Positions 17,866 through 25,037 of a stretch of DNA of 29,947 nucleotides are shown piece by piece; within the stretch, counting starts at the first letter, position 1, and each line of letters begins with the position of its first letter. The stretch is from assembly GCA_027046415.1 (NCBI GenBank), contig JALTYW010000163.1, positions 1-29,947 of the forward strand, in the 5' to 3' direction. The notes under the pieces were generated by a model. That model had not been told where the DNA came from. It saw only the letters and a list, made by a program, of their open reading frames with translations, and ran no database searches. The DNA comes from Sulfurovum sp. GTDB taxonomy: Bacteria; Campylobacterota; Campylobacteria; Campylobacterales; Sulfurovaceae. Position numbers and translations under genes: made by a program.

Positions 17866-18735
17866 TTAATATAGAATCATACCAAATGTTACAATCCACA
17901 TCACAATCACTATCTGTATCATACGATCCTGCAACAAAATTTTTGTCGGACTTCCGCTAACCTCTTCAACAAAAGTAATCTGCATGTAACGCATAATCCC
18001 TACAATCACATAGATCAGTGTCAAATAGAGTTTGTCACTGCCTGTACGCTCTATGACTTCCGGAGAGACACAATACATCAAGTAGGCAACGATGACCACA
18101 CCAGCCATCAATGTCATCGCCATATCAACAAACTGAATATTGTACCCATCAATAACCTTTCGCATTTTTTGGCCTGTTCGGTTAAAAATGAGAATATCAT
18201 CACGCCTCTTTGCCAATGCAAGAAAGAGTGCCAGCAGAAAGGTCATCACCACAATCCACATAGATGCATCCAACCCCGTAACCGTTGTACCTACAAAGAT
18301 TCTCAACACAAAACCTATGGCGATCACTGTCACATCAATTACTGCAAGATGTTTCAAAGAAAGCGTATATGCGATATTGAGCAGTACATATGCAAAAAGA
18401 ATTGCAACCGCAGGAAAAGAGAGCATACCCATCATTGCAAATCCGGCAACAAACAGGAATATCGCCAAAACAAACGCCTGATTCTGGGAAATTCTTCCTG
18501 ATGCCAAAGGACGGTACTGTTTAACAGGATGCATACGATCATCTTGCATATCAAAATAATCATTGACAATATATACACCACTTGCCGTCATCGAAAATGC
18601 CATAAATGCCATAACCGTATGCCCCAGCAGAGGTATATCGGTAATTTGTAAAGAAAAAAACAGAGGAAGAAAAATAAACATGTTCTTCAAATATTGATGT
18701 GGGCGCATCAATACAACTATATCGTGAACATACAT
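17866..18735 (-). CDS. UbiA-family phosphoribosyltransferase, Rv3806c-like (5-phosphoribosyl-1-diphosphate : polyprenyl-phosphate)
   Basis: This 289-residue polytopic membrane enzyme has N-terminal RPHQYLKN (11-18), the Asp-rich NDxxDxxxD motif at N58/D59/D62/D66 and, directly after it, R67-x-H69-P70-x-K72-x-x-R75-P76-x-A78-x-G80. That extended motif matches decaprenyl-phosphate phosphoribosyltransferase (Rv3806c) rather than quinone or heme UbiA enzymes. A K-R-R-D-D loop and a Y-x-x-x-F-x-D motif follow. The reaction would transfer phosphoribose from PRPP onto a polyprenyl phosphate at the inner membrane, the first committed step to DPA. The start at 18735 is chosen over 18753 because AGAGG lies about seven bases upstream of it. 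No phosphatase domain is fused to it and none is adjacent. Confidence 0.85.
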   Translation of the reverse strand: MYVHDIVVLMRPHQYLKNMFIFLPLFFSLQITDIPLLGHTVMAFMAFSMTASGVYIVNDYFDMQDDRMHPVKQYRPLASGRISQNQAFVLAIFLFVAGFAMMGMLSFPAVAILFAYVLLNIAYTLSLKHLAVIDVTVIAIGFVLRIFVGTTVTGLDASMWIVVMTFLLALFLALAKRRDDILIFNRTGQKMRKVIDGYNIQFVDMAMTLMAGVVIVAYLMYCVSPEVIERTGSDKLYLTLIYVIVGIMRYMQITFVEEVSGSPTKILLQDRMIQIVIVMWIVTFGMILY

Positions 18736-18758
18736 CGTTTTTCCTCTCTTCATCCCTA

Positions 18759-20801
18759 CTACAATGCACCTTTCCCAGTTGACTTGTCAGCTATACGTTT
18801 CCAAATATCCAGGGCAAGACTCTCCGGAAGTTCCACATCCTCAAACGTAACAATCTGTCCTTCTTTTACATCCCTTACAAAAGTGGCATTTGCCAAGAGT
18901 CCGATAGGCACATGATTTGGATGTTGTTCAATGTGTACCGCTTCACCGCGTACATCGAAACTTCCGATCGCTTTTTTAAGCTGATCTCCGGAAGCGATAT
19001 CGTGTTTGGCAATAGCAGCGACACTCAGTTTCGGATCTGCTCCGTTATTGAGCAGAACACCTCCGCCGCTTAGTACGCGTCTGATCGTCTTGATGATCTC
19101 AAGGTGGCACAGATGGTAGGTACGCTCAAGCACATAGTATGGACCCTCGCCAAGCTTGTAGTAGCGCAGTGCATCTACCTGCTCTTCGTCATGTTTGACC
19201 ACAAGAAAGACCCCGGCAGGAAGCTTTGAAGAGAGTACATAGTCACTGATTGGGCACCCCATCTCCTCTGCTTTTTCTGCCAGTATCGTTCCGCCATGAA
19301 GCATGTCATCATCTTTGAGCTTCAGCAACCCTTCCTGTGCGATACACGCACCCAGACCGTTTGCTACCAGTACCTGCTCTATCTGAACTTTGGTACCGTC
19401 TGTAAAGGAGGTGACCATCTCAAGCGAAAGGTTCGATTTGGCACCCCAGTACTCCATATCTTCACGGGTCGGATTTTCATTCAAAAACCCTTTGATGTTG
19501 ACATAGGCAACCGGTTTGAAGCCCATGGCAAGCGCCTCTTCATGCAAGATTGCCTCTACCCCGGGCTGATCTCCCTCTGCTTCGGTCACAAGTCCTTTGT
19601 CCACAAAATAGGAACCTGTCGTGACATGAAACTCCGAGTTCATGGTCACTACCGGAATATCGGCTTTTAAAATCCGGTCTATGGTCTCTGTTGCATAGAT
19701 CGCATCACCGCTGCACTCTACGATCAGATCGCATGATCCGATCAGATCATCCAGATTGTTCGTCAGTACCTCCGGCTTGATAAAGTCAGTTCGCTTGGAA
19801 AGGTCTGTTCGGGTCAATACACCGCTTAGTCTATAGTCCGGATGCTGCAGCAGCAGTTTTGCCAAGCCGTTTGCAATGAATCCGGAGCCGATGATCCCTA
19901 TTTTGTACTGTTTTACCTCTTTGAGATCCAGTAGCGAAATACATGACTTCAACGAATCACGCCAATAGGGGATCTCAAGGTTGTACTCCTGCTTGATTTT
20001 GTCTTTGTTCAGAACACTGTAGGAGGGGCGTTTTGCCGGTGTCGGATACTCATGGGTACTGATAGGCTTGACCTTGCAGTCAACCTGTGCAATCTCAAAG
20101 ATCGCCTGTGCAAAGTCGTACCATGAACAGTTCCCCTCATTGCTGTAATGGTAGGTTTTGACTTCATCGTGTTTGTTGTCTGATTCGATAATTGCAAGTA
20201 TAGCCCGTGCAAGATCTCTTGCATAGGTCGGCGTACCGATCTGGTCACACACCACACGGATCTCGTTACGTTCACTGCCCACACGCAACATTGTTTTGAC
20301 AAAATTGTGCCCCATACTGCTGTAGATCCATGAGGTTCGGATGATCATGGCTCCTTTTGGTGCAATCTCCCTGATCGCCTCCTCTCCCTCAAGTTTTGAT
20401 TTGGCATATACACCCTGCGGATTGACAGCATCTTTCTCACACAGTGGCGTATGGCTGGTACCGTCAAAGACATAATCGGTCGAGATGTGTATCAGTTGCA
20501 CATTGTACGCTTTGGCTGCCTCCGCCAGATTCCGTACAGCGCCACGGTTGACAAGGTATGCCAGTTCAACATCCTCTTCTGCTTTGTCAACGGCAGTATA
20601 GGCTGCACAGTTGATAATGGTATCGATACTGTTCTCTTTTACAAAACGCTCTACTGCTGCTTTGTCTGTAATGTCCAGTGTCTCTCTGTCGGTAAAGTAG
20701 TAGCGGTCTGCCCCCTCAAGCCGTTCACGGTTTTCTACAAGTGCACGAAACTCTCTGCCAAGCTGTCCGTTTGCTCCGGTAATCAAAATATTTCTATTCA
20801 T
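18759..20801 (-). CDS. rfbD: Fusion protein: dTDP-4-dehydrorhamnose reductase + homoserine-dehydrogenase-like/SAF oxidoreductase
   Basis: This is one open frame of 680 residues. Residues 1-295 form a complete RfbD/RmlD reductase (last step of dTDP-L-rhamnose synthesis): GANGQLG at 9-15, STDYVFDG at 107-114, and Y132/K136. A short linker leads to a second Rossmann domain starting near 299 with GIIGSGFIA (302-310). It has an ECSG-type active region and a C-terminal 80-residue SAF-like module (AIAKHDIASG..., then a V-K-E-G-Q-I-V stretch). Stand-alone proteins of this second type are often labelled FlgA because of the SAF module. Their reaction is uncertain; an NAD(P)-dependent oxidoreductase acting on a sugar or small acid is a reasonable guess. 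The ATG at 20801 overlaps the end of rfbC by eight bases; the frame is open to 20834, but that stretch is not RfbD-like. No frameshift or internal stop marks the joint. Confidence 0.88.
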   Translation of the reverse strand: MNRNILITGANGQLGREFRALVENRERLEGADRYYFTDRETLDITDKAAVERFVKENSIDTIINCAAYTAVDKAEEDVELAYLVNRGAVRNLAEAAKAYNVQLIHISTDYVFDGTSHTPLCEKDAVNPQGVYAKSKLEGEEAIREIAPKGAMIIRTSWIYSSMGHNFVKTMLRVGSERNEIRVVCDQIGTPTYARDLARAILAIIESDNKHDEVKTYHYSNEGNCSWYDFAQAIFEIAQVDCKVKPISTHEYPTPAKRPSYSVLNKDKIKQEYNLEIPYWRDSLKSCISLLDLKEVKQYKIGIIGSGFIANGLAKLLLQHPDYRLSGVLTRTDLSKRTDFIKPEVLTNNLDDLIGSCDLIVECSGDAIYATETIDRILKADIPVVTMNSEFHVTTGSYFVDKGLVTEAEGDQPGVEAILHEEALAMGFKPVAYVNIKGFLNENPTREDMEYWGAKSNLSLEMVTSFTDGTKVQIEQVLVANGLGACIAQEGLLKLKDDDMLHGGTILAEKAEEMGCPISDYVLSSKLPAGVFLVVKHDEEQVDALRYYKLGEGPYYVLERTYHLCHLEIIKTIRRVLSGGGVLLNNGADPKLSVAAIAKHDIASGDQLKKAIGSFDVRGEAVHIEQHPNHVPIGLLANATFVRDVKEGQIVTFEDVELPESLALDIWKRIADKSTGKGAL

Positions 20802-21366
20802 AGAACTTCTCGCTATAGTCAAATAGATCTGCATCTTTGAGCAGCGGCTGTTTGGTATCTTTTTCCGAAAGCTTCATCATACTGCGCTCAAACGGCCATT
20901 CAATCCCTATTTCCGGATCATCAAAAGCAATACCTCTGTCATTCTCCGGAGAGTAGTAGTTGTCTACTTTGTAGGCAAAGACCGTATCATCCTCAAGTAC
21001 GACAAATCCATGTGCAAAGCCTCTTGGGACAAAGAGCTGTCGCTTGTTCTCTTCACTCAGTTCAACAGCGACATACTCGCCGAATGTCGGACTCCCTTTC
21101 CGAATGTCAACTGCTACATCGAGCACCCTTCCTTTAATGACCCGTACAAGTTTTGTCTGTGCTGCATGGGTGAGCTGGTAGTGAAGTCCCCGAAAGACGC
21201 CTTTGCTGCTTTTAGACTCATTGTCCTGACAGAAACCAACCTTGAAACCGAGGAATTCTTCGAGTTTGTCCTGTCGGAATGTCTCTACAAAATATCCCCT
21301 CTCATCTCCGTGTACAACGGGGTCGATAATCACCACATCCTCTATTTTGGTTCGTGTAAACTGCAT
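20794..21366 (-). CDS. rfbC: dTDP-4-dehydrorhamnose 3,5-epimerase
   Basis: This 190-residue cupin enzyme isomerises dTDP-4-keto-6-deoxyglucose in the cytosol during dTDP-L-rhamnose synthesis. Key features are H-G-D-E-R-G-Y-F near 19-26, the catalytic FRGLHYQ with His62, K72, and a catalytic tyrosine in the NYY stretch at 136-138. FVPRGFAHGF (112-121) is the cupin signature. The length is normal. The start is ATG, with a GGAGAG-type ribosome site just upstream. It overlaps the rfbD fusion gene by eight bases. The first two enzymes of the pathway (RfbA, RfbB) are not in the window. Confidence 0.95.
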   Translation of the reverse strand: MQFTRTKIEDVVIIDPVVHGDERGYFVETFRQDKLEEFLGFKVGFCQDNESKSSKGVFRGLHYQLTHAAQTKLVRVIKGRVLDVAVDIRKGSPTFGEYVAVELSEENKRQLFVPRGFAHGFVVLEDDTVFAYKVDNYYSPENDRGIAFDDPEIGIEWPFERSMMKLSEKDTKQPLLKDADLFDYSEKFYE

Positions 21367-21378
21367 CGTTTCTCTCCT

Positions 21379-22344
21379 TTATTGATCTTTGGCTTCAAGT
21401 TTGTCTATCTCTTTGGCAACATATTGTGACACAAGTGGGCTGCCCTTGTCATTCAGGTGGGTACGGTCGGAGAAATAGGCATCTCCAAGATGCAATGGCT
21501 GAATGCGGATCAGTTTTCCGCCATACGGCTGCATCGCTTCGGCTACCCTTTTGTCAAAATATGCCATAGCATCTCTTACCGATTTATGCTTCTCATACAA
21601 CGGCTGTCTGTAGGGCTGATGTACAACATAAAACCCGATACCGTTTTCTTGTGCCTTTTTGGCCATCCTGCCAACAGCCTTGAATGACTCACCATGCATA
21701 ATTCCCGGATGCGGAAGGTGCCAGCGGTGGTGAACAATGTCCTTTCCGTAAATATGTAAAGGAACGCTTCCACTTGCATCGAAAATCAGAGATTCGAACG
21801 TATTGGTTCGCATATGGTCAGGAACCCATTTCTTTTGCCTCTCATAACAGAATAGCAAGTTGTTGCATGCATGAAACAGCAGTTTCAAGTAGGCAAAAGG
21901 GGTTAACTCATGACGAATGTATTTTACCAGTGTTTTGGGGTGGTAATCTTTAAACTTCCAGGTATGCGGCATATCCGAATACTGTACCGAGTAGATAACC
22001 CGCTTGAGGTTGGGAAAAGCATCTGTCAGTGCCATAATCTGTTCTGCCTGAAGTGTCGTAGCCCCATAAACCGAAAGGTTAAGCACTTTATCGATTTTCT
22101 TGGAATTTTTTTCCATGATCGATCCAAGCAGATTGTTAAGCCCAATGGAGGAACCGATAATCAAAGTATCAACTTTGTCCGGATCAACTCTCTCTCTTGC
22201 AAACTTCAGCTTGGCATCAAAGGAGATATGGTCTGTGATGGGGATAGGATAGTGCGCATTAAAGTAGGCAACATATCCCACGGCGACGGAGAAGATAACA
22301 GCAAACCCGACAAAGAGGCACTTTAGATATGTTTTAGGATTCAC
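21379..22344 (-). CDS. SGNH-hydrolase-like O-acyltransfer partner protein, copy 2
   Basis: This 321-residue protein has an N-terminal membrane anchor (about 8-27) and a periplasmic SGNH-type domain. The nucleophile block is IIGSSIG (62-68, serines 65/66). Near residue 290 the DRTHLNDKG motif supplies the Asp and His of the last block. The gene is 11 bases downstream of the second MBOAT gene, so the two form an O-acylation pair like AlgI/AlgJ or PatA/PatB. It is 170 residues shorter than the copy-1 partner and the two align poorly beyond the catalytic blocks, although their MBOAT partners are very similar. That suggests different acceptors. The start is ATG at 22342-22344, with GAGGAG upstream. 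Confidence 0.8.
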   Translation of the reverse strand: MNPKTYLKCLFVGFAVIFSVAVGYVAYFNAHYPIPITDHISFDAKLKFARERVDPDKVDTLIIGSSIGLNNLLGSIMEKNSKKIDKVLNLSVYGATTLQAEQIMALTDAFPNLKRVIYSVQYSDMPHTWKFKDYHPKTLVKYIRHELTPFAYLKLLFHACNNLLFCYERQKKWVPDHMRTNTFESLIFDASGSVPLHIYGKDIVHHRWHLPHPGIMHGESFKAVGRMAKKAQENGIGFYVVHQPYRQPLYEKHKSVRDAMAYFDKRVAEAMQPYGGKLIRIQPLHLGDAYFSDRTHLNDKGSPLVSQYVAKEIDKLEAKDQ

Positions 22345-22355
22345 GCTCTTCTCCT

Positions 22356-23810
22356 CTAAAAGTTAAAATAGATAAATTCGCTTTTTCGGTACAAGAAAAA
22401 GACTGACATAAAAAACAGAATGGTCAACAGCAAATAGAAACTGTTGGTTTTAAAACGCTCTTTCCACTGCATCGAATTTGGAAACAGTAACACTACAGCA
22501 AACCCGGCAGCAAGCCAATACCCTATCATCGGTTCTTTAAGAAACGGATAGCTCCACTTCCCTACAACAGCCCCCCAGCTTTTGACCAGATCGGCAAACG
22601 GCAGTCCGCCGGGATAGACAAATTTTCCAAGGAACATCCCTTTCAGAACCTTCAGTGCATCGTGAAACGTATTGGCACGGAAAAAGACCCATGCGATATT
22701 GATAAAGTTAAAAGTGATGAACCATCCAAGAATCTTTGGCATTTTCATCCCCATCTGCTGCCAGAACCGGTGTATTACCAGTGCTGTACCGTGCAAAGTT
22801 CCCCAAAAGACAAACGTCCATCCTGCACCATGCCAGATTCCTCCCAGCAAAAAGGTGACAAAAAGGTTTAGGTAGGTGCGTACTTTGCCTTTTCGGTTGC
22901 CACCCAAAGGGATATAGAGATAATCTTTGAGAAAGCGTGAGAGAGTAATATGCCATCTTCTCCAGAAATCTTGAATACTCACTGCCTTGTAGGGAGAGAA
23001 AAAGTTGATCGGCAGTTTAATATTGAACAGCAGTGCCGCACCGATCGCCATGTCGGTATAGCCGCTGAAGTCAAAATAGAGCTGAAAGGTATAGGATAGT
23101 GAGGTGACCCAGGCTTCGAGCATATTGAGTTCTTTAGCTACATCAAACCCCTGTGTTGCCCACTGGGCAAAGGTATCTGCTATGACAACCTTCTTAAACA
23201 GTCCCATAGAGAAGACAAATAATCCGAGGGCAATATTGTAATAATTCTTTACCTTATTCTTCAGTTTTGCAAACTGCGGCATCATCTCAGCATGATGTAC
23301 AATGGGACCGGCAATCAGCTGAGGAAAAAAGGTTACAAAGAGTGCATAATTCAGAAAGTCATATTCTCGTGTCTCTTCCCTGTAACTGTCAACCAGATAG
23401 GAGATCTGCTGAAACGTATAAAAACTGATTGCCAGCGGCAACGCAAGATGCAGCAGCGGAATCTGTGTATCAAGCACTCTATTGACATTGATAATAAAAA
23501 AATCCATATATTTGAAATAACCAAGCAGCCCAAGATTGAATGCAATACCTGCTGCCAGAAGCTTTTTGGAGGAATAGCTTCTCTTTTTTCTGCTATGAGA
23601 AGCAAGCTCTCTGCCAATAGCATAGTTGACAAGCATCGATACCAGTATCAACGGCAGATACTTGACATTCCACCATGCATAGAAAAAAAGTGAAGCAAGC
23701 ACAAGCAGGGCTTTCCCTGCTTCTGTAAGATGTTTTGTATTGAGATAAAAATAGAGAAAGAACGTGACAGGAAGAAAAAAGAAAATGAATTCATACGAAT
23801 TAAACAGCAA
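22356..23810 (-). CDS. MBOAT family O-acyltransferase (AlgI/PatA-like), copy 2
   Basis: This 484-residue polytopic membrane acyltransferase carries the same motifs as copy 1: LIAGPIVHHAEMMPQF, DFSGYTDMAIG, QDFWRRWHITLSRFL and GGIWHGAGW near residue 327. Residues 1 to about 370 are nearly superimposable on copy 1 with few substitutions, while the C-terminal part differs. The start is TTG at 23808-23810: the reading TTG-CTG-TTT-AAT gives MLFN, the same N-terminus as copy 1, where the start is ATG. It is the first gene of the long minus-strand operon and the SGNH-like copy 2 follows after 11 bases. Its role is O-acylation of an extracytoplasmic glycan; the substrate is not known. Confidence 0.92.
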   Translation of the reverse strand: MLFNSYEFIFFFLPVTFFLYFYLNTKHLTEAGKALLVLASLFFYAWWNVKYLPLILVSMLVNYAIGRELASHSRKKRSYSSKKLLAAGIAFNLGLLGYFKYMDFFIINVNRVLDTQIPLLHLALPLAISFYTFQQISYLVDSYREETREYDFLNYALFVTFFPQLIAGPIVHHAEMMPQFAKLKNKVKNYYNIALGLFVFSMGLFKKVVIADTFAQWATQGFDVAKELNMLEAWVTSLSYTFQLYFDFSGYTDMAIGAALLFNIKLPINFFSPYKAVSIQDFWRRWHITLSRFLKDYLYIPLGGNRKGKVRTYLNLFVTFLLGGIWHGAGWTFVFWGTLHGTALVIHRFWQQMGMKMPKILGWFITFNFINIAWVFFRANTFHDALKVLKGMFLGKFVYPGGLPFADLVKSWGAVVGKWSYPFLKEPMIGYWLAAGFAVVLLFPNSMQWKERFKTNSFYLLLTILFFMSVFFLYRKSEFIYFNF

Positions 23811-23836
23811 TACTCTATCCCATTCTTTTTAGGCAT

Positions 23837-23842
23837 ATTATA
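23837..23842 (-). promoter_or_regulatory. Candidate -10 box (TATAAT) of the 13-gene minus-strand operon
   Basis: A perfect TATAAT lies 26 bases upstream of the TTG start of the first MBOAT gene, in an AT-rich stretch. No canonical -35 box is seen at 16-18 bases, as is usual for Campylobacterota sigma-70 promoters. The 93-base gap to the GH43-like gene is the largest one upstream of this gene row, so a promoter is expected here. Confidence 0.4.
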
Positions 23843-23864
23843 TTCAAAGTTTATTAATGTCCGT

Positions 23865-23890
23865 GCAGCTCCCTTTTCCCGGGGAGTTGC
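23865..23890. other. Inverted repeat between the GH43-like gene and the long operon (possible weak terminator)
   Basis: GCAGCTCCC (23865-23873) pairs with GGGAGTTGC (23882-23890), giving nine pairs with one G-U on the plus-strand RNA, or eight pairs with an A-C mismatch on the minus-strand RNA. The loop is eight bases. It starts 13 bases after the stop of the GH43-like gene in minus-strand direction. No U-run follows, so an efficient intrinsic terminator is doubtful; it may protect the 3' end of the upstream message or pause transcription. Confidence 0.35.
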
Positions 23891-23903
23891 CCGCTTATGT
23901 CTC

Positions 23904-24980
23904 CTACTGGACTGCTGCACTCAAAGAGATATGTTTCACCCCGAGAAACCATCTTCCGTCATTGGTGAAAAACGAAAAGTAGACATACATATCATCTCCG
24001 TTGATGACTGCTGCACTTCGGTAAATAATTTTACTGTCATAAAAATCCGTACCTGCCGCTACAATCGGTTGTGGAACAAAATGCCAATGGATAAGATCAT
24101 CGCTGACGGCAAGGTAAAGGTTATGCTGGTCACAGAAACCGGTATTGTACCCGTTAACAAGCATATAAAAATGTCCATTCCCCTGGACAATATTGATATG
24201 CCAAGGGTTGAACCACGACGGCATATCTATCTCTATCCCCTCATCCTGATGCTTGTCCCATGTAACACCATCAGAAGAGATCATAACACGTATCTGATGT
24301 TTGTGCGGATCACGTACACATGTATTGGGAGAGTGCTGATTGTCGGTATCTATCTCGACATGAAACATAAAATAGTACCCATTGCTGATTACTATCGCTG
24401 GAGAAACGATAAAAGGGTCACTCCCGCTTGTTCTGAACTCCATCAATCTTCTATGTGTCCAGTTGAGCATATCCGGACTTTGCAAAAGATCCAGATACTG
24501 TTTGTGATAACTGCTTGGTGTTTCGTTATAATAGACATAATACTGTCCGCTTCTTGGATCGAAAACAAGATCAGGATCATCATTGTATCCGTTGGATGGG
24601 TTAAAGACCAATGGATTTACACCACCCGCAGGCGGCTGAAAGTCGATACCGTTACTACTGACATAGAATGAAGGATTTTCCAGATCAACATCACTGAATG
24701 CATAGGGTGTGATTGTCATCAAAAACTGTCCGTTTTTGACAATGACATCCGGATGAACAACCTGCCCCGCACCATCATAGGTAGGGATACTGAGTATTCT
24801 GCTGCCACCCACGGGAATATTCGCAAGATAGGAAAAGTCGGCACCCCCAGTAGCAGCAGGTGGTGTACTTTCAGAAGCAGTGCCACCGTTGTCTGCCGCA
24901 GATCCGCCTCCGCCGCCACAACCTACCATAACGAAAAGCAGTACTATCCCCATCACGCCCTGCTTCAGATTTGCAATCAT
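23904..24980 (-). CDS. Secreted lipoprotein with GH43-like beta-propeller fold
   Basis: This 358-residue protein has a signal peptide ending in the lipobox MVGC (Cys21), followed by a Gly/Ser/Ala-rich tether (22-46). The rest shows repeated aromatic-rich strands and acidic motifs of five-bladed propeller glycosidases (GH43/62/117-like): HPDV at 76-79, DDPDLVFD at 134-141, a SDPF-x-x-SPA stretch near 187-195, and W-F-N-P-W-H near 256-261. Repeated S-x-D-G/D-x-x-x-W strand ends (ISSDGVTW, VSDDLIHW) are typical of this fold. It is probably an outer-membrane or surface glycan hydrolase, or a binding protein if catalysis is lost; exact family and linkage are not determinable by eye. AAAGGAGGAG ends six bases before the ATG, a very strong ribosome site. 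It follows the gtr genes after 57 bases. Confidence 0.75.
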   Translation of the reverse strand: MIANLKQGVMGIVLLFVMVGCGGGGGSAADNGGTASESTPPAATGGADFSYLANIPVGGSRILSIPTYDGAGQVVHPDVIVKNGQFLMTITPYAFSDVDLENPSFYVSSNGIDFQPPAGGVNPLVFNPSNGYNDDPDLVFDPRSGQYYVYYNETPSSYHKQYLDLLQSPDMLNWTHRRLMEFRTSGSDPFIVSPAIVISNGYYFMFHVEIDTDNQHSPNTCVRDPHKHQIRVMISSDGVTWDKHQDEGIEIDMPSWFNPWHINIVQGNGHFYMLVNGYNTGFCDQHNLYLAVSDDLIHWHFVPQPIVAAGTDFYDSKIIYRSAAVINGDDMYVYFSFFTNDGRWFLGVKHISLSAAVQ

Positions 24981-24986
24981 CGTATT

Positions 24987-24996
24987 CTCCTCCTTT
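24987..24996 (-). promoter_or_regulatory. Strong Shine-Dalgarno (AAAGGAGGAG) of the GH43-like lipoprotein
   Basis: This is the longest match to the anti-Shine-Dalgarno sequence among the starts inspected in the window, six bases from the ATG at 24980. It fixes the start and predicts high translation of the lipoprotein relative to the membrane enzymes upstream. Confidence 0.6.
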
Positions 24997-25037
24997 AATA
25001 ACTACTAATGATTTAATATTGTTTTCCTCAATCAATC

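Noticed and set aside
18759..20801. Frameshift or assembly error joining rfbD to the second dehydrogenase
   Set aside because: The frame is continuous, with a short linker and both domains complete; nothing suggests a lost stop codon, so a real fusion is preferred.
23730..24671. Plus-strand open frame of 313 codons antisense to the GH43-like gene
   Set aside because: It is Cys/Ile/Arg-rich without any domain or ribosome site. The minus-strand frame has a lipobox, a strong Shine-Dalgarno and propeller motifs.
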